From contig CAJQUN010000461.1 of the NCBI GenBank assembly GCA_907163345.1, positions 124,001-188,000 of the forward strand: a stretch of 64,000 bases of DNA. The letters run 5' to 3'. A program made the translations under genes and the position numbers. Position 1 is the stretch's first letter; each line of letters begins with the position of its first letter. This document shows positions 7,552-17,420 of this stretch, one piece after another. This DNA comes from Haberlea rhodopensis. Its lineage: Eukaryota; Streptophyta; Magnoliopsida; Lamiales; Gesneriaceae. Below the pieces are notes generated by a model, which saw nothing but the letters and a program-made list of their open reading frames with translations, searched no databases and was not told the origin of the DNA.

Positions 7552-10500
7552 ATACAGGTGCTTCTCATTCTTTTGTATCTGTTGCCTTTGTGGAGAGACA
7601 CCACTTGTGCTCGTCTCTGTTACCCACGCCTCTCATGGTCTCGACACCCACGGGGAAGCATGTGATTGCGGATCGGCTGTTGTCTGATTGCCTCATTTAT
7701 TTTGAGGGCAATGATCTGAGGGCTGAACTGATTCAGTTAGAGATGGCAGACTTTGACTGTATTATCGGCATTGATGTGTTGAGCAGATACCGAGCTGTGG
7801 TAGACTGTCGGCAGAGGACTGTTCGTTTTCTATCTGATCAGGGGTTCCAGTGGACTTTTTATGGGGACGGCTCTCGTCCAAGGATTCCAGTGATCTCAGC
7901 GGTTAAGATGTCGCGGTTATTGGAGCGCGGCCACACCGGTTACATCATTTATGCGGTGGATGTATCTGAGGAAAAAGAAGTGAGAGCCGAGGACATTCCA
8001 TTTGTGGCGGAGTTCATTGATGTGTTCCCAGATGAGATTCCGGGATTTCCGCCTGTCAGGGATGTTGAGTTTGCTATTGAGCTGTTACCGGGGACATCAG
8101 CCATTTCTCGTGCCCCATACAGGATGGCACCGGCAGAGCTGAGGGAACTAAAGGTACAGTTACAGGAGCTCCTTGACAAGGGATACATTCGTCCTAGTGT
8201 ATCGCCTTGGGGTGCACCAGTCTTGTTCGTGAAAAAGAAGGATGGATCAATGCGTCTGTGCATTGACTACAGGCAATTGAACAAGGCTACAGTGAAGAAC
8301 AGATATCCACTTCCGAGGATTGATGATCTGTTCGACCAGCTTCAGGGTACAGAGGTGTACTCTAAGATAGACTTGAGGTCAGGCTATCATCAGGTGCGGG
8401 TTAGAGCTGGTGATGTTCAAAAGACGGCTTTTAGAACTCGATACGGACACTATGAGTTCTTGGTAATGCCTTTCGGTGTAACAAATGCACCTGCAGTTTT
8501 TATGAGCCTGATGAACAGAGTATTTCAGGAGTACCTCGATCAGTTTGTGATCGTATTCATTGATGACATCCTCGTCTATTCAAGGAGTGAGGGGGATCAT
8601 GCCAATCATCTGAGGATAGTGCTCCAGATCCTCAGAGATCATCAGTTGTACGCCAAACTCAGCAAGTGTGAGTTTTGGCTGAGCAGTGTTGCATTCTTGG
8701 GCCATATTATATCACGAGAAGGGATATCAGTAGACCCGAGGAAGATAGAGGCAGTTATGGATTGGTCTACCCCTACTTCAGTCAGTGAGATTCGGAGTTT
8801 TCTTGGGTTGGCTGGCTATTATCGACGTTTCGTCGAGGGTTTCTCAAAGATCGCCAAACCACTTACACAGCTGACTCAGAAGGGAGTCTCTTTTTGTTGG
8901 TCAGAGGCTTGTGAGCAGAGTTTCCGGGAATTGAAACACAGACTGACTACTGCACCAGTTCTTGTGATTCCCAAGGAGAACAAAGGATTTGTTCTTTATA
9001 CCGACGCATCGCTACAGGGCTTAGGATGCGTACTGATGCAGGACAGACATGTTGTGGCTTATGCTTCGAGACAGTTGAAGCCACATGAGACGAGGTATCC
9101 AGTCCATGATTTGGAGTTGGCAGCTATAGTTTTCGCCTTGAAGATATGGCGACACTACTTATACGGTACCTCATTCACCATCTTCACTGATCACAAGAGC
9201 CTGAAGTTCTTGTTTACACAGGCTGAGCTGAACATGAGACAGAGGAGATGGATGGATCTATTGAAGGATTATGATTGTGAAATCCTATACCATCCCGGGA
9301 AAGCGAATTTGACAGCCGACGCTTTGAGTCGGAAGGTGAGGAGCACAGCAGAGGATGCCATGTACCTATCGGCTATGTTGGGCTCCTACTGCCATTTGGG
9401 ATTCGATTACGATGTGTCTACTTCACCAGTACAGGTTTTGACCTTGCTAGCTGAGCCGGTTATTTATGATCACATCAGGAAGGCTCAGGGGACCGATGCA
9501 GAGATTCAGAGATGGATGTCAGTGGTCCATTCAGATCAGCCATCGAGATTCAGAGTGGCTGAGGACGGTTCTTTGCGACTTGGCGACAGATGGGTGGTTC
9601 CAGATACACCCGAGTTGCGCCAGGGTATCTTACAGCGAGCTCATTGCAGTAGGATGAGTGTTCACCCAGGCGGGAAGAAGATGTATAAGGATCTACGCAA
9701 CCAGTTCTGGTGGAGGCGTATGAAACAAGATGTCACCTCATTTGTCAAGCGCTGTTTGATTTGTCAACAGGTGAAGGCTGAGAGACAGAGGCCTGGAGGT
9801 GAACTAAGGAGTTTGGAGATACCCGAGTGGAAGTGGCAGCACGTGTCGATGGACTTCGTGACCCACTTACCGAGGACTGTTTCGGGTTTTGATGCCATCT
9901 GGGTAGTCGTGGACAGATTGACTAAAGTGGCTCATTTCATTCCTTACTGTATGACATATACGCACTTGAGGATGGCACAATTATATGTCAGAGATATAGT
10001 GAGACTACACGGGATTCCTGTTTCGATAGTGTCTGATCGAGATCCACGGTTCACATCTCACTTTTGGGAAGGTCTGCAGAAAGCTCTAGGTACGGAGTTG
10101 AGGCTGAGCACAGCCTATCACCCTCAGACAGACGGACAGACTGAGCGTACGATACAGACGCTCGAGGATATGTTGAGAGCTTGTGTGTTAGAGTTCGACA
10201 TATCATGGCAGGACTTGATAGCCTTGGTAGAGTTCTCTTACAACAACAGCTACCAGGCAAGTATACAGATGGCTCCTTTCGAGGCCCTCTATGGTAGGCG
10301 TTGTAGGTCACCCTTGTGTTGGGATGACTTGGACCGTAAGTCGGTTAGAGGACCAGAGTTGGTTCAGGAAATGGAAGAGAAAGTTAAGGTTATCAGACGA
10401 AAGATGAAGGCAGCTCAGGATAGACAGGCAGCATATGCCAATCAGCGGCGGAGACCGTTGGAGTTTCAGTTGGGCGACAGAGTTTTTCTAAAGATCTCAC

Positions 10501-10895
10501 CCTTCAGGGGTGTGGTACGGTTTGGTATGCGGGGGAAGTTGTCTCCTAGATACGTGGGGCCGTATGAGATCTTACAGCGTGTGGGTACTCTGGCGTACCG
10601 TTTGGCCTTACCGCCTTCTCTGTCGGGTATACACGATGTATTCCATGTGTCTATGCTGAGGAAGTATGAGCCGGATCCTTCACATGTGTTACAGCCTTCT
10701 GAGGTTCAGATTGAGTCCGATGTTTCCTATGTGGAGCGGCCTATCAGGATTTTGGATAGGGCAGATCGCAGACTGAGAAACAAAGTTATACCTATGGTCA
10801 AAGTTCAGTGGGATCGTAGGGGTGTCGAGGAGGCCACGTGGGAGACGGAGCGACACATGGTGCAGCACTACCCAGAACTGTTTTCTGGTATGTGA
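7473..10895 (+). CDS. pol: Element B Pol: protease, RT, RNase H, integrase, chromodomain-like end
   Basis: This is the replication and integration polyprotein, about 1140 residues. The frame is open from 7473 and has no ATG before protease, so it needs fusion to Gag. Domains in order: aspartic protease (DTGASHSF, Asp about 27); reverse transcriptase with YRMAPAELRELK, DGSMRLCIDYRQLN and the catalytic FIDD at about 362-365; RNase H (LYTDASLQGLG, Asp about 511; DHKSLKFLF); integrase with HHCC zinc finger (His 724, 731; Cys 761, 764) and a D,D-35-E core (Asp 794, Asp 855, Glu 891); and a last ~55-residue chromodomain-like segment (VKVQWDRRGVEEATWE). All catalytic residues are present. The order and the chromodomain fit Tekay/Del chromoviruses. 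Apart from the frame break at its start, it looks functional. Confidence 0.93.
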   Translation, partial: GASEAAPEEVIAGTCHLFTYPAFILVDTGASHSFVSVAFVERHHLCSSLLPTPLMVSTPTGKHVIADRLLSDCLIYFEGNDLRAELIQLEMADFDCIIGIDVLSRYRAVVDCRQRTVRFLSDQGFQWTFYGDGSRPRIPVISAVKMSRLLERGHTGYIIYAVDVSEEKEVRAEDIPFVAEFIDVFPDEIPGFPPVRDVEFAIELLPGTSAISRAPYRMAPAELRELKVQLQELLDKGYIRPSVSPWGAPVLFVKKKDGSMRLCIDYRQLNKATVKNRYPLPRIDDLFDQLQGTEVYSKIDLRSGYHQVRVRAGDVQKTAFRTRYGHYEFLVMPFGVTNAPAVFMSLMNRVFQEYLDQFVIVFIDDILVYSRSEGDHANHLRIVLQILRDHQLYAKLSKCEFWLSSVAFLGHIISREGISVDPRKIEAVMDWSTPTSVSEIRSFLGLAGYYRRFVEGFSKIAKPLTQLTQKGVSFCWSEACEQSFRELKHRLTTAPVLVIPKENKGFVLYTDASLQGLGCVLMQDRHVVAYASRQLKPHETRYPVHDLELAAIVFALKIWRHYLYGTSFTIFTDHKSLKFLFTQAELNMRQRRWMDLLKDYDCEILYHPGKANLTADALSRKVRSTAEDAMYLSAMLGSYCHLGFDYDVSTSPVQVLTLLAEPVIYDHIRKAQGTDAEIQRWMSVVHSDQPSRFRVAEDGSLRLGDRWVVPDTPELRQGILQRAHCSRMSVHPGGKKMYKDLRNQFWWRRMKQDVTSFVKRCLICQQVKAERQRPGGELRSLEIPEWKWQHVSMDFVTHLPRTVSGFDAIWVVVDRLTKVAHFIPYCMTYTHLRMAQLYVRDIVRLHGIPVSIVSDRDPRFTSHFWEGLQKALGTELRLSTAYHPQTDGQTERTIQTLEDMLRACVLEFDISWQDLIALVEFSYNNSYQASIQMAPFEALYGRRCRSPLCWDDLDRKSVRGPELVQEMEEKVKVIRRKMKAAQDRQAAYANQRRRPLEFQLGDRVFLKISPFRGVVRFGMRGKLSPRYVGPYEILQRVGTLAYRLALPPSLSGIHDVFHVSMLRKYEPDPSHVLQPSEVQIESDVSYVERPIRILDRADRRLRNKVIPMVKVQWDRRGVEEATWETERHMVQHYPELFSGM

Positions 10896-10930
10896 TTTAC
10901 GTTTCATTTTATTTTGGGTAAGTGCATGCT

Positions 10931-10948
10931 GATTTCGAGGGCGAAATC
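10931..10948 (+). other. Pre-PPT hairpin, element B
   Basis: GATTTCG, loop AGGG and CGAAATC form a perfect 7-bp stem a few bases before the PPT. Elements A, C, D, E and I carry the same hairpin at the same place. Confidence 0.6.
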
Positions 10949-10952
10949 CTAT

Positions 10953-10966
10953 AAGTAGGGGAGTAT
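10953..10966 (+). other. Polypurine tract, element B
   Basis: AAGTAGGGGAGTAT abuts the 3' LTR start at 10967. It is the expected primer site for plus-strand DNA synthesis and is nearly identical in A, C and D. Confidence 0.85.
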
Positions 10967-13340
10967 TGTGATATCCCCGAAATGATTATGTGTTATTTAA
11001 ACATTAATCTTTGTTGTGAAATTTATGGTACTAATTCTTGTGATGAATTAATAATATTGGGAGATGCATGTAAGGGTGCATGTGTTACATGTTGAGATTT
11101 TGGGGATTGTGGCATGTTTAATTTGGGGTGTGTGTTAATCGTTTTGGTAAAGTATATTTTAAATAGGAATTGAAGTATTTTAATGAGAAAATACTATAAA
11201 ATATCATGTGAGGATATTTTAATACATCGTGCGAAATACCGGGACCAAAACATAACACATCACATAAACCCACCACAAACCACCCCCCTTGACCCATACC
11301 CTGCTGCCAGCTGCAGCTTGCCCATACCTCTTTCCTCATCTCCCACTCCACCTTGTCATAGCTGAAATCACTCCATTCTCTCCAACTTTTTCGTCCAACA
11401 TCTGGTAAGGGAAAACAAGAGGAGATCCACCATTTTTCTTGCTAGGAAAGCTTGCAAAAATCGGAGCCAAAAGGGGTGAGGAACCATTTCTGGGTTGGAA
11501 GTTTTTGTTGTTGAGTTCATACTTTATTTAGTGTGAAAAATGGCATGTTAGGTTAGGTTTTGTTAAACCTTCGATTCATGTTCATTTATGGTGTGTTTAT
11601 GAAGCTTTCAGTACTTTTCCTTGAGCACATTACATGTTTTATGTGGTAGATTTAAGCATGTAAAGTATGGTGTTCGAAAATCTGGGTAGATATTTTCCCC
11701 TGTTTTTCTGGAAATATGTGATCTGGGAGTGATATTGAAGGGGTGGTAATATGCATGTTAGAAGGGTTTTTGAATGAACCTTCGATGTGAAAATATGCAT
11801 GGTAGTTTGATGAAACCCTTAACATTTTTATTCGAGCAAATTGCATGACTTATGTGGTAGATTTCGTTGCTTGAAAGTGTGTACTCAAAAATCTGGGCAG
11901 GAAGACAATGCCCTGTTTTCAGAAAATGTTGAATGAGTACTGATGTTCATGGGTGATTTTAATGCATGTGGGTTTGTGGTTGGGGTACAATATCGATGTA
12001 AATACACTCAGGGTAATGTGTTTTAAATACTAGCATGTTGGTCTTGGCATGTTGTATGTCTTACATGTTAGAATGAAAGGTGTGAATATCGGTGTTGAAC
12101 ATTCTGGGAAATTATCGCGCACAGCCCAGGTGGCGATCGATCGCCACAAAGGGCGCGATCGATCGCCGAGGTCCAGTAGCCAAAATCAAAGCCACGCGAT
12201 CGATCGCCATGAAAGGCGCGATCGATCGCCATGGGACAGTGGAGTTTGGCGATCGATCGCCAAGGGGTAGCGATCGATCGCCAGAAGCAAAATCTTGAAA
12301 TATTGTTTTTTTGTTGGATTTTTGATTTTGGATCATATATTGGCATCTAATATTGTGTTGTACACTGGTGTAGAGCCTTCACAAACGGCTACACAACGCA
12401 GGGGATAGAGTCCCACCACACACTACTTTTTGGAAAGGTACGTAAGCGACGTACGGGCATCCCAACGGTAACATGTATTTATGTTTTGTCTGCATGACAC
12501 ATGATGAATGCAATGTGATGCATTATTGAGTTGATACATGTTATTATGCATTGTTGTTGCATATTATGCATTGTTGTTGCATATTGTGATGTGGGATAAA
12601 GAGATGTATTCCACGAGTCAGGGCGATCACGGTTAAGGTGTTAATGCTTACGCTTTACCGCTAAAAATGTGGAGCGGGAGGGGGGAGGCTCGCTTGCACA
12701 TGGAGGCGGGTATATACTATACTGAGCGAGGATGAGATACCGCTAGTATAAAGAAGCGAGGATGAGATACCGCTTGTTTTGAGATTATAAAAGCGGAGAA
12801 GTATTAAAATAACCGATGATGACTGACTCAAGAAAAAGAGGAAATGTCATGACATTCATTTGTGAAACCATACATTCATATAATGTGTTATATTATGAAT
12901 CATGGTACAGGGACAACCAGTGGGCATTGTAAATGCGATGGAAATACAGGAAGTGAATTGTATTTTATGATTGTGCATTTACGCCTTATTTTCATATTAT
13001 GTTGAATATGAATTGTGATATGCTCATGTGTTGGGGGTTGTCTTTGTAGGTGCTTTTGATGTTGAGAACCAGGGTCGGGGTTGAGAAGCTGAGCTATAAG
13101 GAGAGTTACGGGATTAGCTACAAGATTTGAGAAAAATTTTATATAGCTTCTACTTGTGGTAGAATAAGACTATAATGTAGCACCTTTTGTAGGACTTTGT
13201 GAAATCCCTTTTTGAAACTTTTGCTACTGTATTCCTTAAGCTCAGGAAAATCAACATGACTCTTTACTCTGATTTATTCATATGAATGTTTAGTTCTCTT
13301 AATCGCACCTATTAGTTTATTGAGATATCGGGGTCTCACA
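10967..13340 (+). repeat. Element B 3' LTR
   Basis: This has the same length and content as the 5' LTR (offset 7169). I noted two substitutions, in CACAAACGG versus CACAGACGG and in ATGTGGAGC versus ATGTAGAGC. It ends at 13340, followed by TSD GCAGG. Confidence 0.95.
12132..12282. repeat. Array of six GCGATCGATCGC palindromes (B 3' LTR)
   Basis: This is the copy of the array at 4963-5113, with the same three pairs and spacings. Confidence 0.92.
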
Positions 13341-13345
13341 GCAGG

Positions 13346-14812
13346 AAGGTCAGGCGGCGGGACAGTCGCAGGGTCAAGTGTATGCATTGACGCGGGAGCA
13401 GGCTGAGGCAGCCCCGGAGGAGGTCATTGCTGGTACGTGTCATTTATTTACGTACCCTGCATTTATATTGATAGATACAGGTGCTTCCCATTCTTTTGTA
13501 TCTGCTGCTTTTGTGGAGAGACACCGCCCGTGCTCGTCTCTGTTACCCACGCCTCTCATGGTCTCGACACCACAGGGAAGCATGTGATTGCAGACCGACT
13601 GTTATCTGATTGCCTCATTTATTTTGAGGGCAATGATCTAAGGGCCGATCTGATTCAGTTAGAGATGACAGATTTTGACTGCATTATCGGTATTGATGTG
13701 TTGAGCAGATACCGAGCAGTGGTAGATTGCCGACAGAGGATGGCATATTTTCTTTCTGATCAGGGGTTCCAGTGGACCTTTTATGGGGACGACTCTCGTC
13801 CCAAGATTTCAGTGATCTCAGCAGTTAAGATGTCGCGGTTATTGGAACGCGGCCACACGGGCTACATTATTTATGCCGTGGACGTCTCTGAGGAAAAGGA
13901 AGAGTTAAGGATCGAGGATATACCGGTCGTGACAGAATTCATTGATGTATTCTCGGATGAGATTCCAGGGTTTCCGCCGATAAGAGATGTGGAGTTTGCC
14001 ATTGAGCTACTGCCGGGGACATCAGCCATTTCTCGTGCCCCATACAGGATGGCACCGGCAGAGCTGAGGGAGCTGAAAGTGCAGTTGCACGAGCTCCTCA
14101 ACAAGGGATACATTCGTCCTAGTGTATCGCCTTGGGGTGCACCAGTCTTGTTCGTGAAAAATAAGGATGGTTCAATGCGTCTGTGCATTGACTACAGGCA
14201 ACTGAACAAGGCCACAGTGAAGAACAGGTATCCACTTCCGAGGATTGATGATCTTTCGATCAGCTTCAGGGTACAGAGGTTTACTCAAAGATAGATTTGA
14301 GGTCAGGCTATCACCAGGTGCGGGTTAGAGCTGATGATGTCCAGAAGACAGCTTTTCGGACTCGGCACGGGCACTACGAGTTCCTAGTTATGCCGTTTGG
14401 TGTAACAAATGCCCCTGCTGTATTTATGAGCCTGATGAACCGAGTATTTCAGGAGTACCTTGATCAGTTTGTGATCGTATTCATTGATGACATCCTTGTC
14501 TATTCAAGAAGTGAAGAGGAGTATGCTAGTCATTTGAGGACAGTATTACAGATCCTCAGAGATCACCAGCTGTACGCCAAACTCAGCAAGTGTGAGTTTT
14601 GGCTGAGCAGTGTATCATTCTTGGGTCACATTATCTCTCGAGAGGGGATATCAGTAGATCCCAGGAAGATTGAGGCAGTTATGGATTGGTCCGCCCCTAC
14701 TTCAGTCAGTGAGATTCAAAGTTTTCTTGGTTTGGCTGGCTATTACCGACGTTTCTTCGAGGGTTTCTCAAAGATCGCCAAGCCACTTACACAGCTGACT
14801 CAGAAGGGAGTC
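13346..14812 (+). pseudogene. pol: Element A pol fragment: protease and reverse transcriptase
   Basis: This continues A's polyprotein after the B insertion, starting with the linker YALTREQAEAAPEEV. Protease (IDTGASHSFV) is intact. A one-base loss near 13570 shifts the frame before RADLIQLEMTDFDCIIGID, and another near 14252 (DDL-SISF instead of DDLFDQL) shifts it again. The RT motifs DGSMRLCIDYRQLN, GVTNAPAVFMSLMN and FIDDILVYS are all readable across frames. The segment stops at LTQLTQKGV, where element C is inserted at 14813; the frame then resumes at 23798. Confidence 0.9.
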
Positions 14813-14977
14813 TGTAATACCCCCGAAATGTAATATGATTATGTTCTACGATGATGAATTATGATGTGTTTAAGTGTTATGGTGTATTTAAATTGGGGGC
14901 CACGATTTATGTTATGATGATATGATGTGGGGAGCATGTTGGGTATTTTAAGGGATGTATTAATTATAAGAAGTTAG

Positions 14978-15000
14978 AAAATATCGAGTGAGGATATTTT
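14978..15000 (+). promoter_or_regulatory. TATA-proximal inverted repeat, C LTR
   Basis: AAAATATC (14978-14985) and GATATTTT (14993-15000) pair perfectly around a 7-nt loop. A TATA-like ACTATATACC follows about 10 bp downstream. The 3' LTR copy is at 21854-21876. Confidence 0.55.
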
Positions 15001-15728
15001 AATACATCGTACTATATACCGGGATACAATTAAACACCACATGGCACCCCAACCACACCACCCCACACCCCCAACTCGGTCACCACCCATCCCCCACTTG
15101 TCAACCCACTTGTTTCCACCCATGCCTCCCACTTGGTCATGCCCATGCTTCCACTTTGCAGCCAAATCATCTCCTTCTCTCCTCTCTCTTTCTCTCCCAA
15201 AATCGTTCCTGTAAGCTGCTGGGGAAGGGAGAAAAGCTTGGTAAGAAGGTGTTCAAAACCTTGCAAAGAGAGGAGCAAAAGAGAGGGGTAAGTGGGTACC
15301 CTGTTTTTCTGGGTTTATGTTTGGGCTTGGGTTTGGTGGGTTGATTTTAAAGCATGTTAAGTATAGGTTTGGTTGAAACCTTGATATGAATGCTTACATG
15401 GTAGTTTTATGTAGCTACTAGCATGTTTGTTTGAGCATTTACATGTCTTATGTGATAGATTTCTAGTTATGAAACTATATGCTCGAAAATCTGGGCAAAA
15501 AGATACATGCTCTGTTTCTGTAAAAGTTGGTTAAGGATGAAGTTTATGATGATGTTGTGATGCATGTTAGCTTAGGTTTTGTTAAACCTTCGATTTAAGA
15601 GCTTACATGGATATTTTATGAAGTTCTTCACATGTTTGTTTCAGCATGAAAGATGTGTTATGAGGTAGAAAAGATGGTATGAAATGAGGTGCTCAAAAAT
15701 CTGGGGAAAAATCCCGATTTTCAGAGCT

Positions 15729-15948
15729 CTCGATCGATCGAGATTTGGTCCCGATCGATCGAGCGAGACAGAAGGTCTAAACATGTTTTCAAAATTTTGG
15801 TGCCGATCGATCGAAGGATTTCTCGATCGATCGGTGAAACTCCTCGATCGATCGGTAAAATGTTCGATCGATCGAGCGAGGCAGGAAGCAAAGACACTGT
15901 TAGTGCACAGTGTCTCGATCGATCGAGACCTAGGGCCGATCGATCGAG
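15729..15948. repeat. Array of eight CGATCGATCG palindromes with T/A flanks (C 5' LTR)
   Basis: Eight copies of CGATCGATCG, mostly flanked as CT...AG or C...GG rather than GC...GC, lie in pairs 20-21 bp apart. The position in the LTR matches that of the B, D and G arrays. The 3' LTR copy is at 22608-22826. Confidence 0.92.
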
Positions 15949-16281
15949 AGAGGCAGTAAGTTGAAAATTATGATGATGTTTTATTTTGTTAAGTTTATGA
16001 TGTAAGATGGTTTTGAGGCATCTAATATGGTATTATGTGGTCTTGTAGAACCATCCCAGGTAACGGCACCATCAAGGAGATAAAGTCTGTTGACTCCTCC
16101 TCTTTTTGAAAAGGTACGTAAGAAGCGTACGGGCATCGGACGGTAACACACATCTCTATACTATGACTATGCTTTTATTGCATGAGTATTCACGATAAAA
16201 TGACGGTGTTTATACGATGTTTACACGATGAAGTTCATATGATGTTTATTGCTTATACGATTCTTATATGATGACATTTAT

Positions 16282-16500
16282 GCGATGTATTGTGGTAAGA
16301 TGCCACGGGGTAAGATGCCCCACATGGTAAGAGGCCATGCGATGTATTGTGGTAAGATGCCACGGGGTAAGATGCCCCACATGGTAAGAAGCCATGCGAT
16401 GTATTGTGGTAAGATGCCACGGGGTAAGATGCCCCATATGGTAAGAGGCCATACGATGATGTTGTGGTAAGATGCCACGCGGGTAAGATGCCCCATATGC
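16282..16500 (+). repeat. 57-bp tandem repeat, about 3.8 copies (C 5' LTR)
   Basis: Units start at 16282, 16339, 16396 and 16453 and each contains GTAAGATGCCACG and GTAAGATGCCCC. The tract takes the place where A, B, D, G and I carry CCGCT/AGCG repeats. Peptides read through it are repeat artefacts. Confidence 0.9.
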
Positions 16501-16512
16501 ATGATTCTAAAT

Positions 16513-16633
16513 CAGGGACAACAATAAGAAGTGAATGTATAACCAGCATATTACTTAACCAATGTTTCGTGCATTTACTATGATGTTTATAATGTTAAGT
16601 AAGATTATATATGCTCATGATGTGTTGTCCCTG
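16513..16633 (+). other. Long-range stem, C LTR
   Basis: CAGGGACAACA (16513-16523) and TGTTGTCCCTG (16623-16633) are perfect 11-bp complements, the cleanest version in the window. TAG at 16634-16636 is acceptor-like. Confidence 0.6.
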
Positions 16634-16727
16634 TAGGTACACTTTTGGACGAAGGACTAAGGGTCGGGTTGAGGCAGTGAGCTACTAGGGACACAGGAAT
16701 GCATAGGATTCAAGTTATGATTAGTAT

Positions 16728-16742
16728 CTACTCTAGGAGTAG
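16728..16742 (+). other. Terminal hairpin, C LTR
   Basis: CTACTC, TAG loop, GAGTAG: a perfect 6-bp hairpin, identical to that of family G. Confidence 0.5.
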
Positions 16743-16918
16743 TGTAAATCTAAATGACATTCTTTTGGAATGTAATGAATTATTTTTGAAGTTTGTATTT
16801 TTGGCCTGTAATCCTATTAGCTCGTGTAACAACCAAAACCTTAAGATGTTACCTTAATGCATGATTAGTCCTTCTTATGTCTATTAATCACTGTTAAGGT
16901 GGGAAGACCCCACATTAG

Positions 16919-16930
16919 TGCTATCAGAAC
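16919..16930 (+). other. Variant primer binding site, element C
   Basis: TGCTATCAGAAC lies four bases after the LTR and differs at two positions from the TGGTATCAGAGC seen in A, B and D. It is probably a mutated initiator-Met PBS. Confidence 0.75.
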
Positions 16931-17117
16931 AGTGGTTAGATAACTCGGGAATGAGTGAAGGGTAGCCTTAGCAATAAGTTAGCTAGGTGCTTACTTTTGA
17001 ACATGTTTATATGTATGTTATTCATAAAGAAGAAGATGTTATACTAACATGTTCAATTATCTAACGATGTGCTTTATGAACTGCTTTTGGTGTTGTTATT
17101 AACCCTTGTGTTGCAGC

Positions 17118-17420
17118 ATGGCAGCAAATATAGAAGTGGGTGACGCCATTAGTGTAAATGCAAGTGCTGGGCGTACGAACCCATTGCCACCACCAGCTTT
17201 GGGAGAGGAACCCTCTGAACAGCAGTTGCTACCAGGGGAATTGAGCTTGGCTCAGTTTATGATGTATCGACCTCCGATGTTCGAGGGAACTGAATCCGGA
17301 GAGAAAGCGGAGGAATGGTTAGAGAGGATCGAACAGATATTTGTGGCAGCGCCTTGTGCAAAGACGGCCTGGATCCGATTAGCAGAATTTCAGCTGTCCA
17401 AGAAGGCATTGATGTGGTGA
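17118..17420 (+). pseudogene. gag: Element C gag, N-terminal part ended by a nonsense codon
   Basis: The start is the ATG at 17118 (MAANIEVGD), after the conserved acceptor-like tract ending at 17116. The product matches the capsid N-terminal region of A and B (PGELSLAQFMMYRPPMFEGT). At 17418-17420 the Trp-Trp pair seen in relatives reads Trp-stop (TGG TGA), a single-base change. The same frame continues past the stop into the next feature, so only this codon breaks Gag. Confidence 0.9.

Larger units (their letters stand above)
3798..13340 (+). mobile_element. Element B: complete young Ty3/gypsy Tekay/Del-like retrotransposon
   Basis: B is 9543 bp and is flanked by the perfect TSD GCAGG (3793-3797 and 13341-13345) inside A's gag-pol. 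Both LTRs are 2374 bp and start TGTGATATCC and end TCTCACA. By eye they differ at only about two positions (near 5214 and 5511 in the 5' copy), so the insertion is recent. The PBS, gag, pol and PPT are all present. The only clear coding defect is a one-base loss at the gag-pol joint near 7480. Confidence 0.95.
14813..16914 (+). repeat. Element C 5' LTR
   Basis: This is TG...CA, 2102 bp. It holds a TATA-proximal hairpin, a donor-like GTAAGT (15288), eight TC-flanked palindromes (15729-15948), an acceptor-like CTTGTAG (to 16048), a donor-like GTACGTAAG (16114), a 57-bp tandem repeat (16282-16500), a long-range stem and a terminal hairpin. Confidence 0.94.

Noticed and set aside
12068..12346. 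GATC sites as Dam methylation or bacterial regulatory signals
   Set aside because: All context is plant retrotransposon; no sign of bacterial DNA or of contamination.
16249..16549. Repetitive peptides (KMPRGKMPHMV type) as a repeat protein
   Set aside because: They are translations of the 57-bp LTR tandem repeat, open on several frames and both strands.
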